A DNA stretch of 64,000 bases from Elusimicrobiota bacterium (GTDB lineage Bacteria > Elusimicrobiota > Elusimicrobia > UBA1565 > UBA9628): NCBI GenBank assembly GCA_027406905.1, contig DAHZHT010000002.1, positions 86,794-150,793 on the forward strand. Reading direction: 5' to 3'. The notes below the pieces were generated by a model. The model saw only the letters and a program-made list of their open reading frames with translations. It did no database searches and was not told the DNA's origin. Position numbers and translations under genes: made by a program. Positions 42,139 to 52,306 of this stretch are shown piece after piece (position 1 is the first letter of the stretch; the number at the start of each line of letters is the position of its first letter).

Positions 42139-45100
42139 ATGCCGCGCCTGATCGGACTGCCGACCGCTTCCTCCTGGGCTTACCTGGCGCAAGTTTATCT
42201 CTCCAAAAAAGAAATTCCTCTTCTCCCTGTTTTAAACGGACCGCTCATCTTTCTGGTCAATGAAGAAGAACGCCTTGAAGAAATCAGCTCCGCTTTCTCC
42301 GCGCTAATCCCCTTGTTTCCAAATAACGCAAAATTAATTTCCGCTATTTTTGGAGAAGATCACCCGCAAAGGCTCAAAAACCTTTCCCTTATTAATTCCG
42401 ATACCTCTTTATTTGTCTTAAATCTCAAAGCCCTGGAATCAAAAGTCCCCTCTCCGCAATTTTTCCGCCAGAGAACTCTCGCTTTCTTGCCTGACACCAC
42501 GCTAAATCGCGATGAAGCCGCCCAAAATTTAATCCAATTGGGTTACCTGCGTTCGGATTTCGTCGAATCTCCCGGCGATTTCGCCATCCGTGGCGCGATC
42601 CTTGATTTTTATAGCCCCAATTCCGAACGTCCCACGCGAATTCTCTTTGATGGAAATAAAATCGCTTCCCTGCGCTCTTTTGACCCCGGGACACAAATGA
42701 GCTCCGGAACTATTTTAAAAGCCCAAGCCGTTCCCGCCTCTTCCGAAAGCGCCCAGGTTGATTCCACGCCATTATCAGAATGGTTCGGCCAAAGTTTTCT
42801 CTCAAAGGCGCTATGGATTGCGGAAGAAGGGCTCATCCTCCCGGCGAATTTTACCGCGCCCGAAAATCGTTGGATATGGGCGGGACGCCTTCTTGAGACC
42901 TCAAGCCAGGATCTTGATTTTGGGGCCAAGCCCAATCCGCCTACAGGCGGAATCGCCGAACAGGCATTTAAAGAAATTCAAAAACTCAATCAAGAAGGAT
43001 TTAAGGTCTTTATCTACAGTCTTAACCAAGGCGAGAATTCCAGAATTCAAGAAATATTCCCTGGTTCGCTCAAAGAGACTTGCCAATTTTTGATCGGCGA
43101 AATTGGAAATGGTTTTCGCCATTCGGAATTTAAAGTCGCTTTCTACAGCTCCTCTGAAATTTTTAACCGGAGATATCGCCGGGCCTTATCTTACCCGCCT
43201 CTCTCTCCGGTCCGTCTTCACTCTTCAGATCTTCAAAAAGGAGACTATGTCGTTCACCGCGATTATGGAATCGCCCGTTACGGCGGGCTTCAAATGATTC
43301 GCTCCCCAGGATTCGGACAAGTTGAATGCGCCAGGCTTTCATTTGCCGGAGATTCTGTTCTTTATCTGCCGATGAGCGAGTTCTCATCTATACAAAAATA
43401 CACCTCAGGCTCTTCCGGTCGTCCGCGTCTTTCAAGCCTGGATCAAAGGCGCTGGGAAGAAATCAAGGAACGAGTGCGAGAAGGCGTCAGGGAACTGGCC
43501 GAAAAACTCCTTAAAACCCAAGCCGAACGCGCTTCATCTCCGGGATATGCCTTCCCCAAGGATAGCCCCCTCGAAGGAGAATTTGCCGAAGAGTTTCCCT
43601 ATCAAGAAACTCCCGATCAAGCGCGCGCAATTGCCGAGGTCTTAGAAGATATGTCCAAGCCCCAGCCGATGGACCGCCTAGTTTTAGGAGACGTCGGATT
43701 TGGAAAAACCGAAGTGGCGATGCGCGCCTCCTTTAAATGCGCGATGGGAAACAAACAGACCTGCGTTCTGGTTCCGACCACCATCTTAGCCGAGCAGCAT
43801 TTCCGGAGTTTTTCAAAAAGATTCGCCGATTATCCAATCAGCCTCGGTCTTCTCACCCGCTTTCAAAGCCCCTCAGAGCAAAAATCCGTCATTGAAAAAC
43901 TTAAAGAAGGGCGCATCGACATCGTCATTGGCACCGCGCGGCTTCTTCAAAAAGACATCCGGTTTAAGGATTTGGGCTTGGCCATTATCGATGAAGAACA
44001 CCGCTTTGGAGTCGAGGACAAAGAAAAAATAAAGCGCTTCCGCACGACGCTGGATGTCCTTTCATTATCAGCCACTCCCATTCCCCGCACTTTCGGACAA
44101 GCGTTGTCGGGCCTGAGATCTCTCTCTTTTATCCAGAGCGCCCCCGCTGGGCGATTGCCGATTACGACGCGCATTTTACCCTGGAGCGAAGAAACAGTTA
44201 TTAGCGCCATTGAAGAGGAAATCGCCCGCGGCGGGCAAGCCTATTATGTTCATAACCGCGTCAGAACCCTGAAAGAAACAGCGGAACGCCTCAAGGATTT
44301 AATGCCCTCGACTCGATTTGTCATCGTTCACGGACAGATGAAAGGCTCTGAAATTGAAAACGCAATGTGGGACTTCTACAAAAAGAAATTCGACGTTTTA
44401 CTCGCCTCAACTATTATCGAATCAGGGCTTGATATTCCATCGGTCAACACCCTTCTAGTCGAAGACGCGCATGAATTTGGACTGGCCCAACTCTATCAAC
44501 TGCGTGGGAGAATCGGGCGCGAGTCCAAAAAAGCGTTCTGCTATTTTCTTTATCCAAAAGACACGGAATTTTCTCGAATATCGGAGGAAGCGCAAAAACG
44601 CCTTGAGGCCCTCAAGGAGTTTGGCCATTTGGGAAGCGGGGCGCAACTGGCGATGCGGGACATGGAGATTCGCGGAACCGGAGACCTTTTGGGCCGCCGC
44701 CAGCACGGGTTTGTCCGCGACGTGGGAATATCTCTCTACAGCCAACTCTTAACAGAGGAAGTCTCTAGTCTTCAGAAGAAAAGTCCCAGCGCTCGCTTCC
44801 CGACGGGAGAAACGACGCTGGATCTTCCGCTATCGGCCTTTATTCCTCAAGACTATTTTCCCGAGGAGAGGCAGCGTTTGGAACTTTACCGAAGGCTTAG
44901 TTCCGCGAGAAAAGAAGATTTAGAAACCCTAAAAAAGGAAATGGAAGATTTAGCCGGGCCCCTTCCGGAACCGGTCATTAATCTCTTTAATCTCATCAGA
45001 ATAAAAATATCGGCCGCCGAAATCGGAATCATTAAAATTTCTCAAAGAAAAAACGAGCTTGAGCTCATTTTTGGCTCTTCCGCTAAAATCACTCCGGAAC

Positions 45101-45231
45101 AAATTCAGTTTTGGACTCAAAAATATTCGCAAGATATTCGCTTTACCAGTTCCAAGCAGGGAGACGGGCTCATCATTTCTCTTAAGGCTCAAAGCGCGCT
45201 TGAGTGGCTCATTGCCTTCTTTGAAAAATGA
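42139..45231 (+). CDS. mfd: Transcription-repair coupling factor Mfd
   Basis: A DNA translocase that removes stalled RNA polymerase and recruits UvrA. 1030 aa: UvrB-like N-terminal region, RNA-polymerase interaction (CarD-like) domain near 367 (LQKGDYVVHRDYGIARYGG), helicase Walker A GDVGFGKTEVA near 518, DEEH near 618, the RGRIGR motif, and C-terminal TRCF domain. A little shorter than the ~1150-aa E. coli protein, mainly at the N-terminus. Confidence 0.96.
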   Translation: MPRLIGLPTASSWAYLAQVYLSKKEIPLLPVLNGPLIFLVNEEERLEEISSAFSALIPLFPNNAKLISAIFGEDHPQRLKNLSLINSDTSLFVLNLKALESKVPSPQFFRQRTLAFLPDTTLNRDEAAQNLIQLGYLRSDFVESPGDFAIRGAILDFYSPNSERPTRILFDGNKIASLRSFDPGTQMSSGTILKAQAVPASSESAQVDSTPLSEWFGQSFLSKALWIAEEGLILPANFTAPENRWIWAGRLLETSSQDLDFGAKPNPPTGGIAEQAFKEIQKLNQEGFKVFIYSLNQGENSRIQEIFPGSLKETCQFLIGEIGNGFRHSEFKVAFYSSSEIFNRRYRRALSYPPLSPVRLHSSDLQKGDYVVHRDYGIARYGGLQMIRSPGFGQVECARLSFAGDSVLYLPMSEFSSIQKYTSGSSGRPRLSSLDQRRWEEIKERVREGVRELAEKLLKTQAERASSPGYAFPKDSPLEGEFAEEFPYQETPDQARAIAEVLEDMSKPQPMDRLVLGDVGFGKTEVAMRASFKCAMGNKQTCVLVPTTILAEQHFRSFSKRFADYPISLGLLTRFQSPSEQKSVIEKLKEGRIDIVIGTARLLQKDIRFKDLGLAIIDEEHRFGVEDKEKIKRFRTTLDVLSLSATPIPRTFGQALSGLRSLSFIQSAPAGRLPITTRILPWSEETVISAIEEEIARGGQAYYVHNRVRTLKETAERLKDLMPSTRFVIVHGQMKGSEIENAMWDFYKKKFDVLLASTIIESGLDIPSVNTLLVEDAHEFGLAQLYQLRGRIGRESKKAFCYFLYPKDTEFSRISEEAQKRLEALKEFGHLGSGAQLAMRDMEIRGTGDLLGRRQHGFVRDVGISLYSQLLTEEVSSLQKKSPSARFPTGETTLDLPLSAFIPQDYFPEERQRLELYRRLSSARKEDLETLKKEMEDLAGPLPEPVINLFNLIRIKISAAEIGIIKISQRKNELELIFGSSAKITPEQIQFWTQKYSQDIRFTSSKQGDGLIISLKAQSALEWLIAFFEK

Positions 45232-45248
45232 TAGGATAGACACTGATT

Positions 45249-46064
45249 ATGAGAAGGATTTTTTTAATCAGCCTGGGGGTTTTTTCTCTGACCGCCTGCC
45301 AGAAACGACAAGCCGTGATAGCGACCGTAGGACCTCTCTCGATTACCCAAAAAGATTTTCAGAAAGCCCTTAATGAAGTGGACCCCGGATATCAAAATTA
45401 CGTGATGACTCCCGACGGGCGGAAGCAATTTTTGGACATTCTCATCCGCGACAAATTAGAATTGGCCGCCGCCCAAGCCTCTAAAGTCCCGCAATCTCCC
45501 GAATACCTAAAAGAAGCGTCTAAAATCAAAAAAGAAGAAAAGTTGCGTCTCCATGAAGCCTTAAAATACCTGTTGATTCAAGATTGGGAGAAAAACTTAA
45601 GGGATACCCGCATCACCGCGATCAGCGAAAATGAAGCGAAATCCTATTGGAAAAGACATCCCTACGAAGTCGTCTTTAGCCAGATTTTAGTTTCATCGCC
45701 CAAGGACGCGGAAACCCTTCTTAAGCGGATACGTAGCGGCGCTAGTTTCGCACGACTTGCGCGGAAATATTCTCTCGACAGCGGCTCCGCCGTCAAAGGC
45801 GGGAAAATGCCTTCCGCTCTCTATGGAGAAATTATCCCCGAACTTCAGGATCTCATTTTTCAAATGCGGGTCAGAGAACTCAGCGGCCCGATTAAAACCA
45901 AATTTGGATATCACGTCATCCGCAAAGACTCTCAGCACAAAGTGGCTTTTGAAAAATACAAGGAGCGTTTTATCCAAATTCTTGAAAAGCAGAAATTAGA
46001 CAACTATCTGCAATCGCTTCAAAAAAAATTCCCCGTGGAGATACGCGATGAACAATTCAAATAG
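45249..46064 (+). CDS. Lipoprotein parvulin-type prolyl isomerase (PrsA-like)
   Basis: 271 aa. Lipobox SLTAC gives a lipid-anchored envelope protein. A SurA_N-like helical region precedes a parvulin domain (FSQILVSSPKDAETLL ... FARLARKYSLDSGSAVKGG ... TKFGYHVIRK). It folds outer-membrane or secreted proteins. It overlaps the next gene by 17 bp. Confidence 0.88.
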   Translation: MRRIFLISLGVFSLTACQKRQAVIATVGPLSITQKDFQKALNEVDPGYQNYVMTPDGRKQFLDILIRDKLELAAAQASKVPQSPEYLKEASKIKKEEKLRLHEALKYLLIQDWEKNLRDTRITAISENEAKSYWKRHPYEVVFSQILVSSPKDAETLLKRIRSGASFARLARKYSLDSGSAVKGGKMPSALYGEIIPELQDLIFQMRVRELSGPIKTKFGYHVIRKDSQHKVAFEKYKERFIQILEKQKLDNYLQSLQKKFPVEIRDEQFK

Positions 46065-47169
46065 ACGACTATGGGCCGCCATTTTAGGCTTTACCGGAGC
46101 GTTCATTTTTCTAAAATCGGTGGAGGCGGCACGCGTCGATGACGTCATCGCGACAGTCAACAACGCGCCGATTTTTTTATCGCGCTACCGAAAAGAACTT
46201 GCGGCGACCTTAAATGACATGGCGCAGACCAACCCGATGGCGATGAGAGACCCCGCCTTCATCCAACAAATAAAAAACAAAGTTCTCGATGACTTAATTG
46301 ACCAGCAACTTCTCTATCAGGCCGGAAAGGATTTAAAAATTAAAGTTCATCAAGACGATATAGACAAAGCTCTGGCGGAAATAAAATCACGGTTTAATGT
46401 CGATGAAAATGGAAACCAATTGACCCCGCTACAAGCTCAGGCCGCTTTCGACAAACAACTTAAAGCCATGGGTTTAAGTTATCAGCAGTACCGCAAACGC
46501 CTTGAAAAGCAAGTAATGGCCAAGAAAGTTTTGGATCAAGAAGTGAAATCAAAGGTTGAACCGCCGGCGACTCCGGAGATTCAAGATTACTTTCGCCAAA
46601 TCACTCAATACATCGCCTCCGGCAGCACCCAACCTCCAGTAGGCATGGCCCCTTATCCCGCTCAAGATTTTTTGATGGCGGTCGAGAGAGTTAAATCCTC
46701 GACATCAGAAAGAGTTCAACTGGCCCGAATTTTAGTCCGCGTGTCCCCCAACGACCCTCAAGCGGAAAAAAAGCGGGCCTTAAGAGACACCAATCAATAT
46801 AAAGCCATGCTGATGACCGGAACGTCCACATTTTCGGAAATCGCGAAAACTTATTCGGAAGATCCCAATAGCGCTCCTAACGGCGGGGACATCGGGTTTA
46901 TTCCCAAGGGCGCCTTGCCGCCGGCTTTGGATAAAGCGGTTTTTTCTCTAGATGTCGGCCAAATCAGCGATCCGCTTTTAAACGATGAAGGATACAACAT
47001 CGTCCGCGTCAAATCTCATCAAGCGGCGGAAAAGCCCGAGTTCGATAAATTTAAAAACTATCTTAAGGAAGTTTTAATGGATGTCGAAAGTCATAGGTTG
47101 ATGGACAAATACATCAAGTCTTTGCGAGAAAAAGCTGTTATCGTCAAGCACAAGTCGCTTTTAAAGTAA
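46048..47169 (+). CDS. SurA-like periplasmic chaperone/prolyl isomerase
   Basis: 373 aa. A signal peptide, then VDDVIATVNNAPIF typical of SurA N-domains, and one parvulin domain (VQLARILVRVSP ... FSEIAKTYSEDPNSAPNGGDIGFI). GGAG before ATG. Shares an operon with the PrsA-like gene and mfd; the pairing is common in other Gram-negatives. Confidence 0.88.
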   Translation: MNNSNRRLWAAILGFTGAFIFLKSVEAARVDDVIATVNNAPIFLSRYRKELAATLNDMAQTNPMAMRDPAFIQQIKNKVLDDLIDQQLLYQAGKDLKIKVHQDDIDKALAEIKSRFNVDENGNQLTPLQAQAAFDKQLKAMGLSYQQYRKRLEKQVMAKKVLDQEVKSKVEPPATPEIQDYFRQITQYIASGSTQPPVGMAPYPAQDFLMAVERVKSSTSERVQLARILVRVSPNDPQAEKKRALRDTNQYKAMLMTGTSTFSEIAKTYSEDPNSAPNGGDIGFIPKGALPPALDKAVFSLDVGQISDPLLNDEGYNIVRVKSHQAAEKPEFDKFKNYLKEVLMDVESHRLMDKYIKSLREKAVIVKHKSLLK

Positions 47170-47317
47170 GCTTAATTTCAGCATAAGGTCGGTTTCCCGC
47201 GAAAGAGCCTTCCCCCGTCATGCCGATGTTACGCGGATTTTGCGCGCCCGCTATGGATCAATCCCGCAAATCATTGATAGGATAACTCCGCAAGGTAAAG
47301 ACATTTCGGAGGAATAA

Positions 47318-47872
47318 ATGACAAACGATAAAAAAACAGTTTTGGGGTTTCTATCGGTCTTTCTAATCTCGCTCATGGGAGCCCATTCGGCACGGGCGCA
47401 AGTCGTCGGGCCGGAGTGGTGCCAAATTAGCGAAAAATTCTGTCTTCAGGCGCCCCAAGCCCAAACTCTCGTCAGGAAAATCCAAAAGGAGATGGACCGC
47501 TTCCATTATGATCCTAAAACCGGGAAATGCCTCAACAAAGAAGGCGTCCAGGGCTATAACAAAACCGACGATCTCATGAACGGAGAATGCGGGGATTTTC
47601 ACGGGCTCGATCTCCACGGCGCCGATTTATTGGAGGCCGATCTGCGGGGAGCCAACCTCAAGGACGCCAGCTTTGAATACGCCGATTTGAGCGGAGCGGC
47701 GCTTATGGGTGCCGACCTTCGCGGCGCCAACCTCAAGAACGCCGACCTCAGCCGAGCCGAAATCGACGCTCATTCACGATTCAAAAACGCCGGCTATAAC
47801 GAACACACCCAGCTCCCATTCTCGTTTGATGAAGCCTCAAAACGCGGAATGTTTGGAATAATGGATGATTGA
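47318..47872 (+). CDS. Secreted pentapeptide-repeat protein
   Basis: 184 aa. Signal peptide (SLMGAHSARAQ), a cysteine-containing region, then about ten pentapeptide repeats of the A(D/N)Lxx kind (GADLLEADLRGANLKDASF...), forming a right-handed beta-helix. Strong GGAGG site. Role unknown. Confidence 0.8.
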   Translation: MTNDKKTVLGFLSVFLISLMGAHSARAQVVGPEWCQISEKFCLQAPQAQTLVRKIQKEMDRFHYDPKTGKCLNKEGVQGYNKTDDLMNGECGDFHGLDLHGADLLEADLRGANLKDASFEYADLSGAALMGADLRGANLKNADLSRAEIDAHSRFKNAGYNEHTQLPFSFDEASKRGMFGIMDD

Positions 47873-47941
47873 TATAGGTCTATCGGTAAGATCTGGACTG
47901 CCACTCTTCATGAGGACTCGCAATGCCCTCATCAATCGCAA

Positions 47942-48355
47942 TTAAAGTAGATTTAACAAGCGATCTTGTTCTTTGAACATCTTTTTCTTAAGCGCGGGTT
48001 TGTCGTCGCGATATCCTCTTAGGTGTAAAACTCCGTGAATAATCAAGGTGAGAATTTCGCGCAAGAGTGAATGTCCGACTTCGGCTGCCTGCCGCCGCGC
48101 TTGGGCTACGGAAACAAAAACATCTCCAAAAGCGGGCTTTTCATCATAGGAAAAAGAAATGACGTCGGTGTCATAATCATGGCCGAGAAATTCTTTATTA
48201 AGAGAGCGCATTTCTCTTGGATTCATGAAAATAATATTGAGAGAGCCTTTCTCTTTAACCGTTTTGCCCAACGCAATCTTGGCGGCCAATAGGAACTTGC
48301 CGGTTTTTCGAGCGGAAGCGGGCACAAGACTCGTCTTAAACGCGGAAATTTTCAT
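47942..48355 (-). CDS. ybeY: Endoribonuclease YbeY (divergent zinc site)
   Basis: rRNA maturation and quality-control RNase, 137 aa. The zinc motif reads HGVLHLRGYRDD: the first two His are present, but the third (usual GYDH) is replaced by Asp, so metal binding may differ. Starts 4 bp after phoH stop, the usual pairing. Confidence 0.88.
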   Translation of the reverse strand: MKISAFKTSLVPASARKTGKFLLAAKIALGKTVKEKGSLNIIFMNPREMRSLNKEFLGHDYDTDVISFSYDEKPAFGDVFVSVAQARRQAAEVGHSLLREILTLIIHGVLHLRGYRDDKPALKKKMFKEQDRLLNLL

Positions 48356-48361
48356 TCCGGA

Positions 48362-49315
48362 TTATCCATGACGCTTTTCCCACTTTTCATAAGCGTTGAG
48401 GATATTTTTGATCAAGGGATGGCGAATGACATCTTCCTGTTCAAATCGGTGAAACACGATTCCCTCGACATTTTTAAGAATTTCCAAAATTTGGACTAAT
48501 CCCGAGGCTTTAATGGAGGTTAAATCGGTCTGCGTAATATCCCCAGTCACGACAGCCTTGGACCCTTGGCCCATGCGAGTCAAAAACATCTTCATTTGTT
48601 CCGGGGTGGTATTTTGGGCCTCATCTAAAATGATAAAGGCGTTCTCAAACGTGCGTCCGCGCATATAAGCCAAGGGAACGATTTCAAGGACTTCCGTCTC
48701 TCGCCACATGCGAAAGCGCTCGGGCCCGAGAAGTGAATAAAACGAATCATAAATCGGCCTTAGATAGGGATCCACTTTCTCAAGAAGATCCCCCGGCAAA
48801 AAACCCAACTTTTCGCCGGCCTCGACCACCGGGCGGGTAACGACAATGCGCTGAATTTGCCGCATATCCAAGGCTTTAAGCGCGGAAGCGACAGCTAAAA
48901 AGGTTTTTCCGGTTCCAGCAGGCCCGATTCCAAAAACCAAATCATGCTTTTCAATCGCTTCGATATAGCGCCCCTGATTGGGAGTCCGGGGAGAAATCAT
49001 TTTTCCGAAAGAGGTCCGGTAAGCCTCTTGGTCCACCCCTGTCAAAACATGTTCGCGGGAAAACCCTGAAGGAGAATCTTGGCCCTCGGTTTCGCCGCGT
49101 AAATCGCTCAGTTTCTGCCTAATTTTTTTCATCGCTCTCTCTACTCGCGTTGAATTACCCTTAACCCATAAGGCCAATTCTTCAGAATCCGAATCCTGCC
49201 GCAAAAAAAGCTGAACGCCGTAATGACTCTGCATCTCCCTTAAAGCCGAGTCGGCTTCGCCCAAAAGCCCGACGGCCTCTTCCGCCGAGCGAATCTGAAT
49301 TTTCTTTTTAATCAT
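48362..49315 (-). CDS. PhoH-family ATPase
   Basis: Cytosolic ATPase of the PhoH/YbeZ type, functionally tied to YbeY. 317 aa. Walker [11 protein letters not shown] at 131-140 and [11 protein letters not shown] for Walker B, followed by [11 protein letters not shown]-terminal ~70 residues resemble a KH-like nucleic-acid-binding region. Confidence 0.93.
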   Translation of the reverse strand: MIKKKIQIRSAEEAVGLLGEADSALREMQSHYGVQLFLRQDSDSEELALWVKGNSTRVERAMKKIRQKLSDLRGETEGQDSPSGFSREHVLTGVDQEAYRTSFGKMISPRTPNQGRYIEAIEKHDLVFGIGPAGTGKTFLAVASALKALDMRQIQRIVVTRPVVEAGEKLGFLPGDLLEKVDPYLRPIYDSFYSLLGPERFRMWRETEVLEIVPLAYMRGRTFENAFIILDEAQNTTPEQMKMFLTRMGQGSKAVVTGDITQTDLTSIKASGLVQILEILKNVEGIVFHRFEQEDVIRHPLIKNILNAYEKWEKRHG

Positions 49316-50547
49316 TAAATGCGCCCTGGAGTTTTGCCGCGGGGAACGACAACCAGCCCCGAAGAATCGACGAAATAAGCTTGGGAATCTTTCTCACGGT
49401 CATATCCGATCACCGATTGAGGGGCAATCGTATTAAACCGGTCCACAATCACGCGCTTAAGCCGGGAACCTCTGCCGATGCGGCAAAAATCCATGATAAT
49501 AGAATCTTCAATAATCGCGCCTTCTTCAATCTCAACGCCGCGGCCTAAAATAGAATTAGCGATGCTTGATTTTTCAATGAGCGACCCATCTCCGATGACC
49601 GAGTTGAGAATCCGCCCATCTAAAATTCGCGCCGGAGGCCCGTCATGGCGCTCGGAGTGAATCGGCCAACGATGATTATTCAAATCAAAACGTGGAAACT
49701 CTCCTAAAATATCCATATGGGATTGATAGAAGCTTTCAATAGTCCCTACGTCTCGCCAATAAGCCTTTTCCTCATGAGATTTGAGACCGGGAAGAATATT
49801 GAGCGCGAAATCATATGCGTAGGTGCGCATTTTTTTGTGAATCACGGGCAAGATGGATTTCCCGAAGTCAAATTCAGCTCCCGCGCCCAAGGTCTTATCG
49901 GAAAGAACCGCCAGCAAAGCCTCGGTTGAAAATAAGTAATTACCCATCGAGGCGTAGGCCCGGGCGGGATCGGTCGGCATCGGCTTTGCGATCTTTGGTT
50001 TTTCAACGAAAGATAGAATTTTTCCTTCCTCATCGGTCTCGATAATTCCAAATCCCTGGGAGCGTTCAATAGGAACTGGAATAGCCGAAACCGTAATGTC
50101 GGCTTCTCTCTTTAAATGAAAGTGAATCATCTGCCCAATGTCCATGCGATAAATATGGTCTGAACCAAACACCGCGACAATATCAGGATCGAAATCATAA
50201 ATCAAGTTAAGATTTTGGCGAACCGCGTCGGCCGTCCCTTGATACCAATTCTGGCCCAAACGCATCTGGGGAGGGACCAGGGCGATGAATTGATCGCGAG
50301 TCAGACCCACGGTGCGCCAGCTTGAGCGCAGGTATTCAATCAAGCTTTGAGACATATACTGGACTAAAACATAAATAGACTGAACCCCGGAATTGATGCA
50401 GTTAGACAGCACGAAATCAACGATCCGGTGCTTAGCCCCAAACGGGACCGAGGGCTTTGGGCGGCTGACCGTCAAGGGATAAAGCCTTTCTCCGCGGCCT
50501 CCGGCTAAAATGAGAGCAAGAACGCGCTTGGTTGGTTCAATCGCCAT
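49315..50547 (-). CDS. glgC: Glucose-1-phosphate adenylyltransferase
   Basis: Makes ADP-glucose for glycogen synthesis. 410 aa from ATG 50547, which overlaps the adaptor-like gene's stop by 11 bp; a longer start (50580) adds 11 non-homologous residues. Motifs: [48 protein letters not shown], and the left-handed beta-helix C-terminal domain. Confidence 0.93.
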   Translation of the reverse strand: MAIEPTKRVLALILAGGRGERLYPLTVSRPKPSVPFGAKHRIVDFVLSNCINSGVQSIYVLVQYMSQSLIEYLRSSWRTVGLTRDQFIALVPPQMRLGQNWYQGTADAVRQNLNLIYDFDPDIVAVFGSDHIYRMDIGQMIHFHLKREADITVSAIPVPIERSQGFGIIETDEEGKILSFVEKPKIAKPMPTDPARAYASMGNYLFSTEALLAVLSDKTLGAGAEFDFGKSILPVIHKKMRTYAYDFALNILPGLKSHEEKAYWRDVGTIESFYQSHMDILGEFPRFDLNNHRWPIHSERHDGPPARILDGRILNSVIGDGSLIEKSSIANSILGRGVEIEEGAIIEDSIIMDFCRIGRGSRLKRVIVDRFNTIAPQSVIGYDREKDSQAYFVDSSGLVVVPRGKTPGRI

Positions 50548-51568
50548 AATCTTCACCCGAATTGGATTTTCTTTGTTCATCGCGGGACGGCAAAGGCTTA
50601 ACCGCTTTTAACCTTTCCCAAAAAGAAGGGCCTTTGGGTTTCTTCGGCGAGCTTTTCGCTTGAGTAGCGGATCGAGCGGAGAGACCTTGAGAAATCGCCG
50701 GCGCCGTTGAAACTACAGGCATTAAAGACAAAGCGTGTTTGGGATCGTATCGGGAGGCTTTATTGAGCTCAACGTCTTTTAGAGTTAAAATTGGGCTGTG
50801 ATTCGTTAGGGCTTCCGAGGCTTTTATTTCCGTCAATTCCTTCGTCGTAATCCCGGAAACGACCTCCATCGGCAGAAAAACCTTCCCTTGATAGCTAATC
50901 AACGAAGAAGTTGGAACCGCCAATACGTCATAAGCTAGAGTAATGCGCCCCGCCCATTGAAGCTCCTGGGGATAGCGCCGAACAGGAATGAAACTGTTGA
51001 AAACGCCCATTGGCGGCGCCGTCGTTTGATCGAGAGAATAATTCTGGACGCGAGTTTTCTTTTTTTTGAGCGCATTGGAAGCGGGCCAGAAAACCAACTC
51101 CTGTCCGTCTTTGACATAACGAGCATATTCCGGAGGGATTTTCCCGAACAAGGCAACCCGATAAGCCACCTGAAATAATGGATCTCCGGTTTTAATGCGT
51201 CGCCCCTCCGAAACAAAACGGTGTAAAATAAGGCAATCCCGTGGGCAAGAAACCTTCATGAGAGAATACAACGATTTCCAGCGGTCCAAAACCGCCTGTT
51301 TGGGATTCATTCCTCTAGAATCCAATAGGGCCGCAGCTTTGGTATCCGCGAGATAAGCCAAGGGCTGGCCAGCCTTGACCCAGGTCTGTTCTTGCGCGTT
51401 TACCGTTTCAACCCGGCCATCGAAAGGAGCCTCCAATTTCTCTCTTTTTTTGAAGGCAATCGTTCCTTGAACCGGAATGGAGATATCCGAGAGCCGAGCG
51501 ACAGCGACGCTTTGAGCGAAAAGCGCAGAAGAAAAAAACGCCAGACAAGGGGCCAGCAAAAAGCTCAT
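50537..51568 (-). CDS. HlyD/AcrA-like periplasmic adaptor-type protein
   Basis: 343 aa. Signal peptide SSALFAQS, a lipoyl-like hybrid domain (FDGRVETVNAQEQTWVKAGQPL), a beta-barrel region, and a disordered Pro/Lys tail. It lacks a long alpha-hairpin, and no inner-membrane pump lies nearby. Assigned by fold impression only. Overlaps thyX by 4 bp (ATGA). Confidence 0.55.
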   Translation of the reverse strand: MSFLLAPCLAFFSSALFAQSVAVARLSDISIPVQGTIAFKKREKLEAPFDGRVETVNAQEQTWVKAGQPLAYLADTKAAALLDSRGMNPKQAVLDRWKSLYSLMKVSCPRDCLILHRFVSEGRRIKTGDPLFQVAYRVALFGKIPPEYARYVKDGQELVFWPASNALKKKKTRVQNYSLDQTTAPPMGVFNSFIPVRRYPQELQWAGRITLAYDVLAVPTSSLISYQGKVFLPMEVVSGITTKELTEIKASEALTNHSPILTLKDVELNKASRYDPKHALSLMPVVSTAPAISQGLSARSATQAKSSPKKPKGPSFWERLKAVKPLPSRDEQRKSNSGEDYGD

Positions 51569-52293
51569 GCCTTCAATGTCAACTCCGATAACTGGCGCTT
51601 GCGCTCATCTAAAATAGGATTAACGCCTTTCCAAGCATGCCCCAAGAAAGCGGAAAAAGTCCAGGGCATTTTCTCCTCGAAAAAAGAAGCGAGCGCTTCC
51701 GCGTATTTCTGAATTTCCCACTGGGCGTGCGCGTCCGCCCTCAACGATATAAAATTCATCAAGCTACGGGCGTTGATGGTCCAATAAAACTGCGTGTACC
51801 CATTGAGCGGAAGAATCATTCTCGCCATCTCTCTAGCCGCGCCTAATTTCAAGAGTTTCTGGTAAGTTTCATAACAGGCGCGAACCTGGGAATCCAACAA
51901 TCGCGTCAATTCCTCATTCGGGACATTGGCGGCGACCGAGCCCTGCTTATTTTTCAGGTCTTGTCCGCGCCAAACGGTGGGGATATAAAACTCGTCTTTA
52001 ACCTCCGTATATCGGCCGGAGATCTCATTATAAGAAGCCATCCGATGGCGAATCCATTGCCTCATGACAAAAATCGGGCAAGAGACGTGAAACTTAAAAA
52101 CCGATTGTTCAAAAGGCGTCATGTGATCGTTTTTTAAGAGATAGTTGATGAGCTTACGATCCGCCTCTTCGCCTTTGGATTCCGCGGCATAAGAAACCCG
52201 CGCCGACTGAACCACCGCAAGGTCTCCGCCCATAAAATCAACCAATCGGACAAAACCGCGATCCAAGAGCTTAATCCCCGCATCAATAGCCAT
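51565..52293 (-). CDS. thyX: Flavin-dependent thymidylate synthase
   Basis: Converts dUMP to dTMP with CH2-THF and FAD. ThyX signature RHRMASYNEISGRY at residues 82-95, and RSLMNFISLRADAHAQWEIQKYA near the end. 242 aa. Strong GAGGAGGG site before ATG. Confidence 0.96.
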   Translation of the reverse strand: MAIDAGIKLLDRGFVRLVDFMGGDLAVVQSARVSYAAESKGEEADRKLINYLLKNDHMTPFEQSVFKFHVSCPIFVMRQWIRHRMASYNEISGRYTEVKDEFYIPTVWRGQDLKNKQGSVAANVPNEELTRLLDSQVRACYETYQKLLKLGAAREMARMILPLNGYTQFYWTINARSLMNFISLRADAHAQWEIQKYAEALASFFEEKMPWTFSAFLGHAWKGVNPILDERKRQLSELTLKA

Positions 52294-52306
52294 TAAAACG
52301 CCCTCC

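Noticed and set aside
47873..47941. Terminator between the pentapeptide gene and ybeY
   Set aside because: No stable inverted repeat with T-run found.
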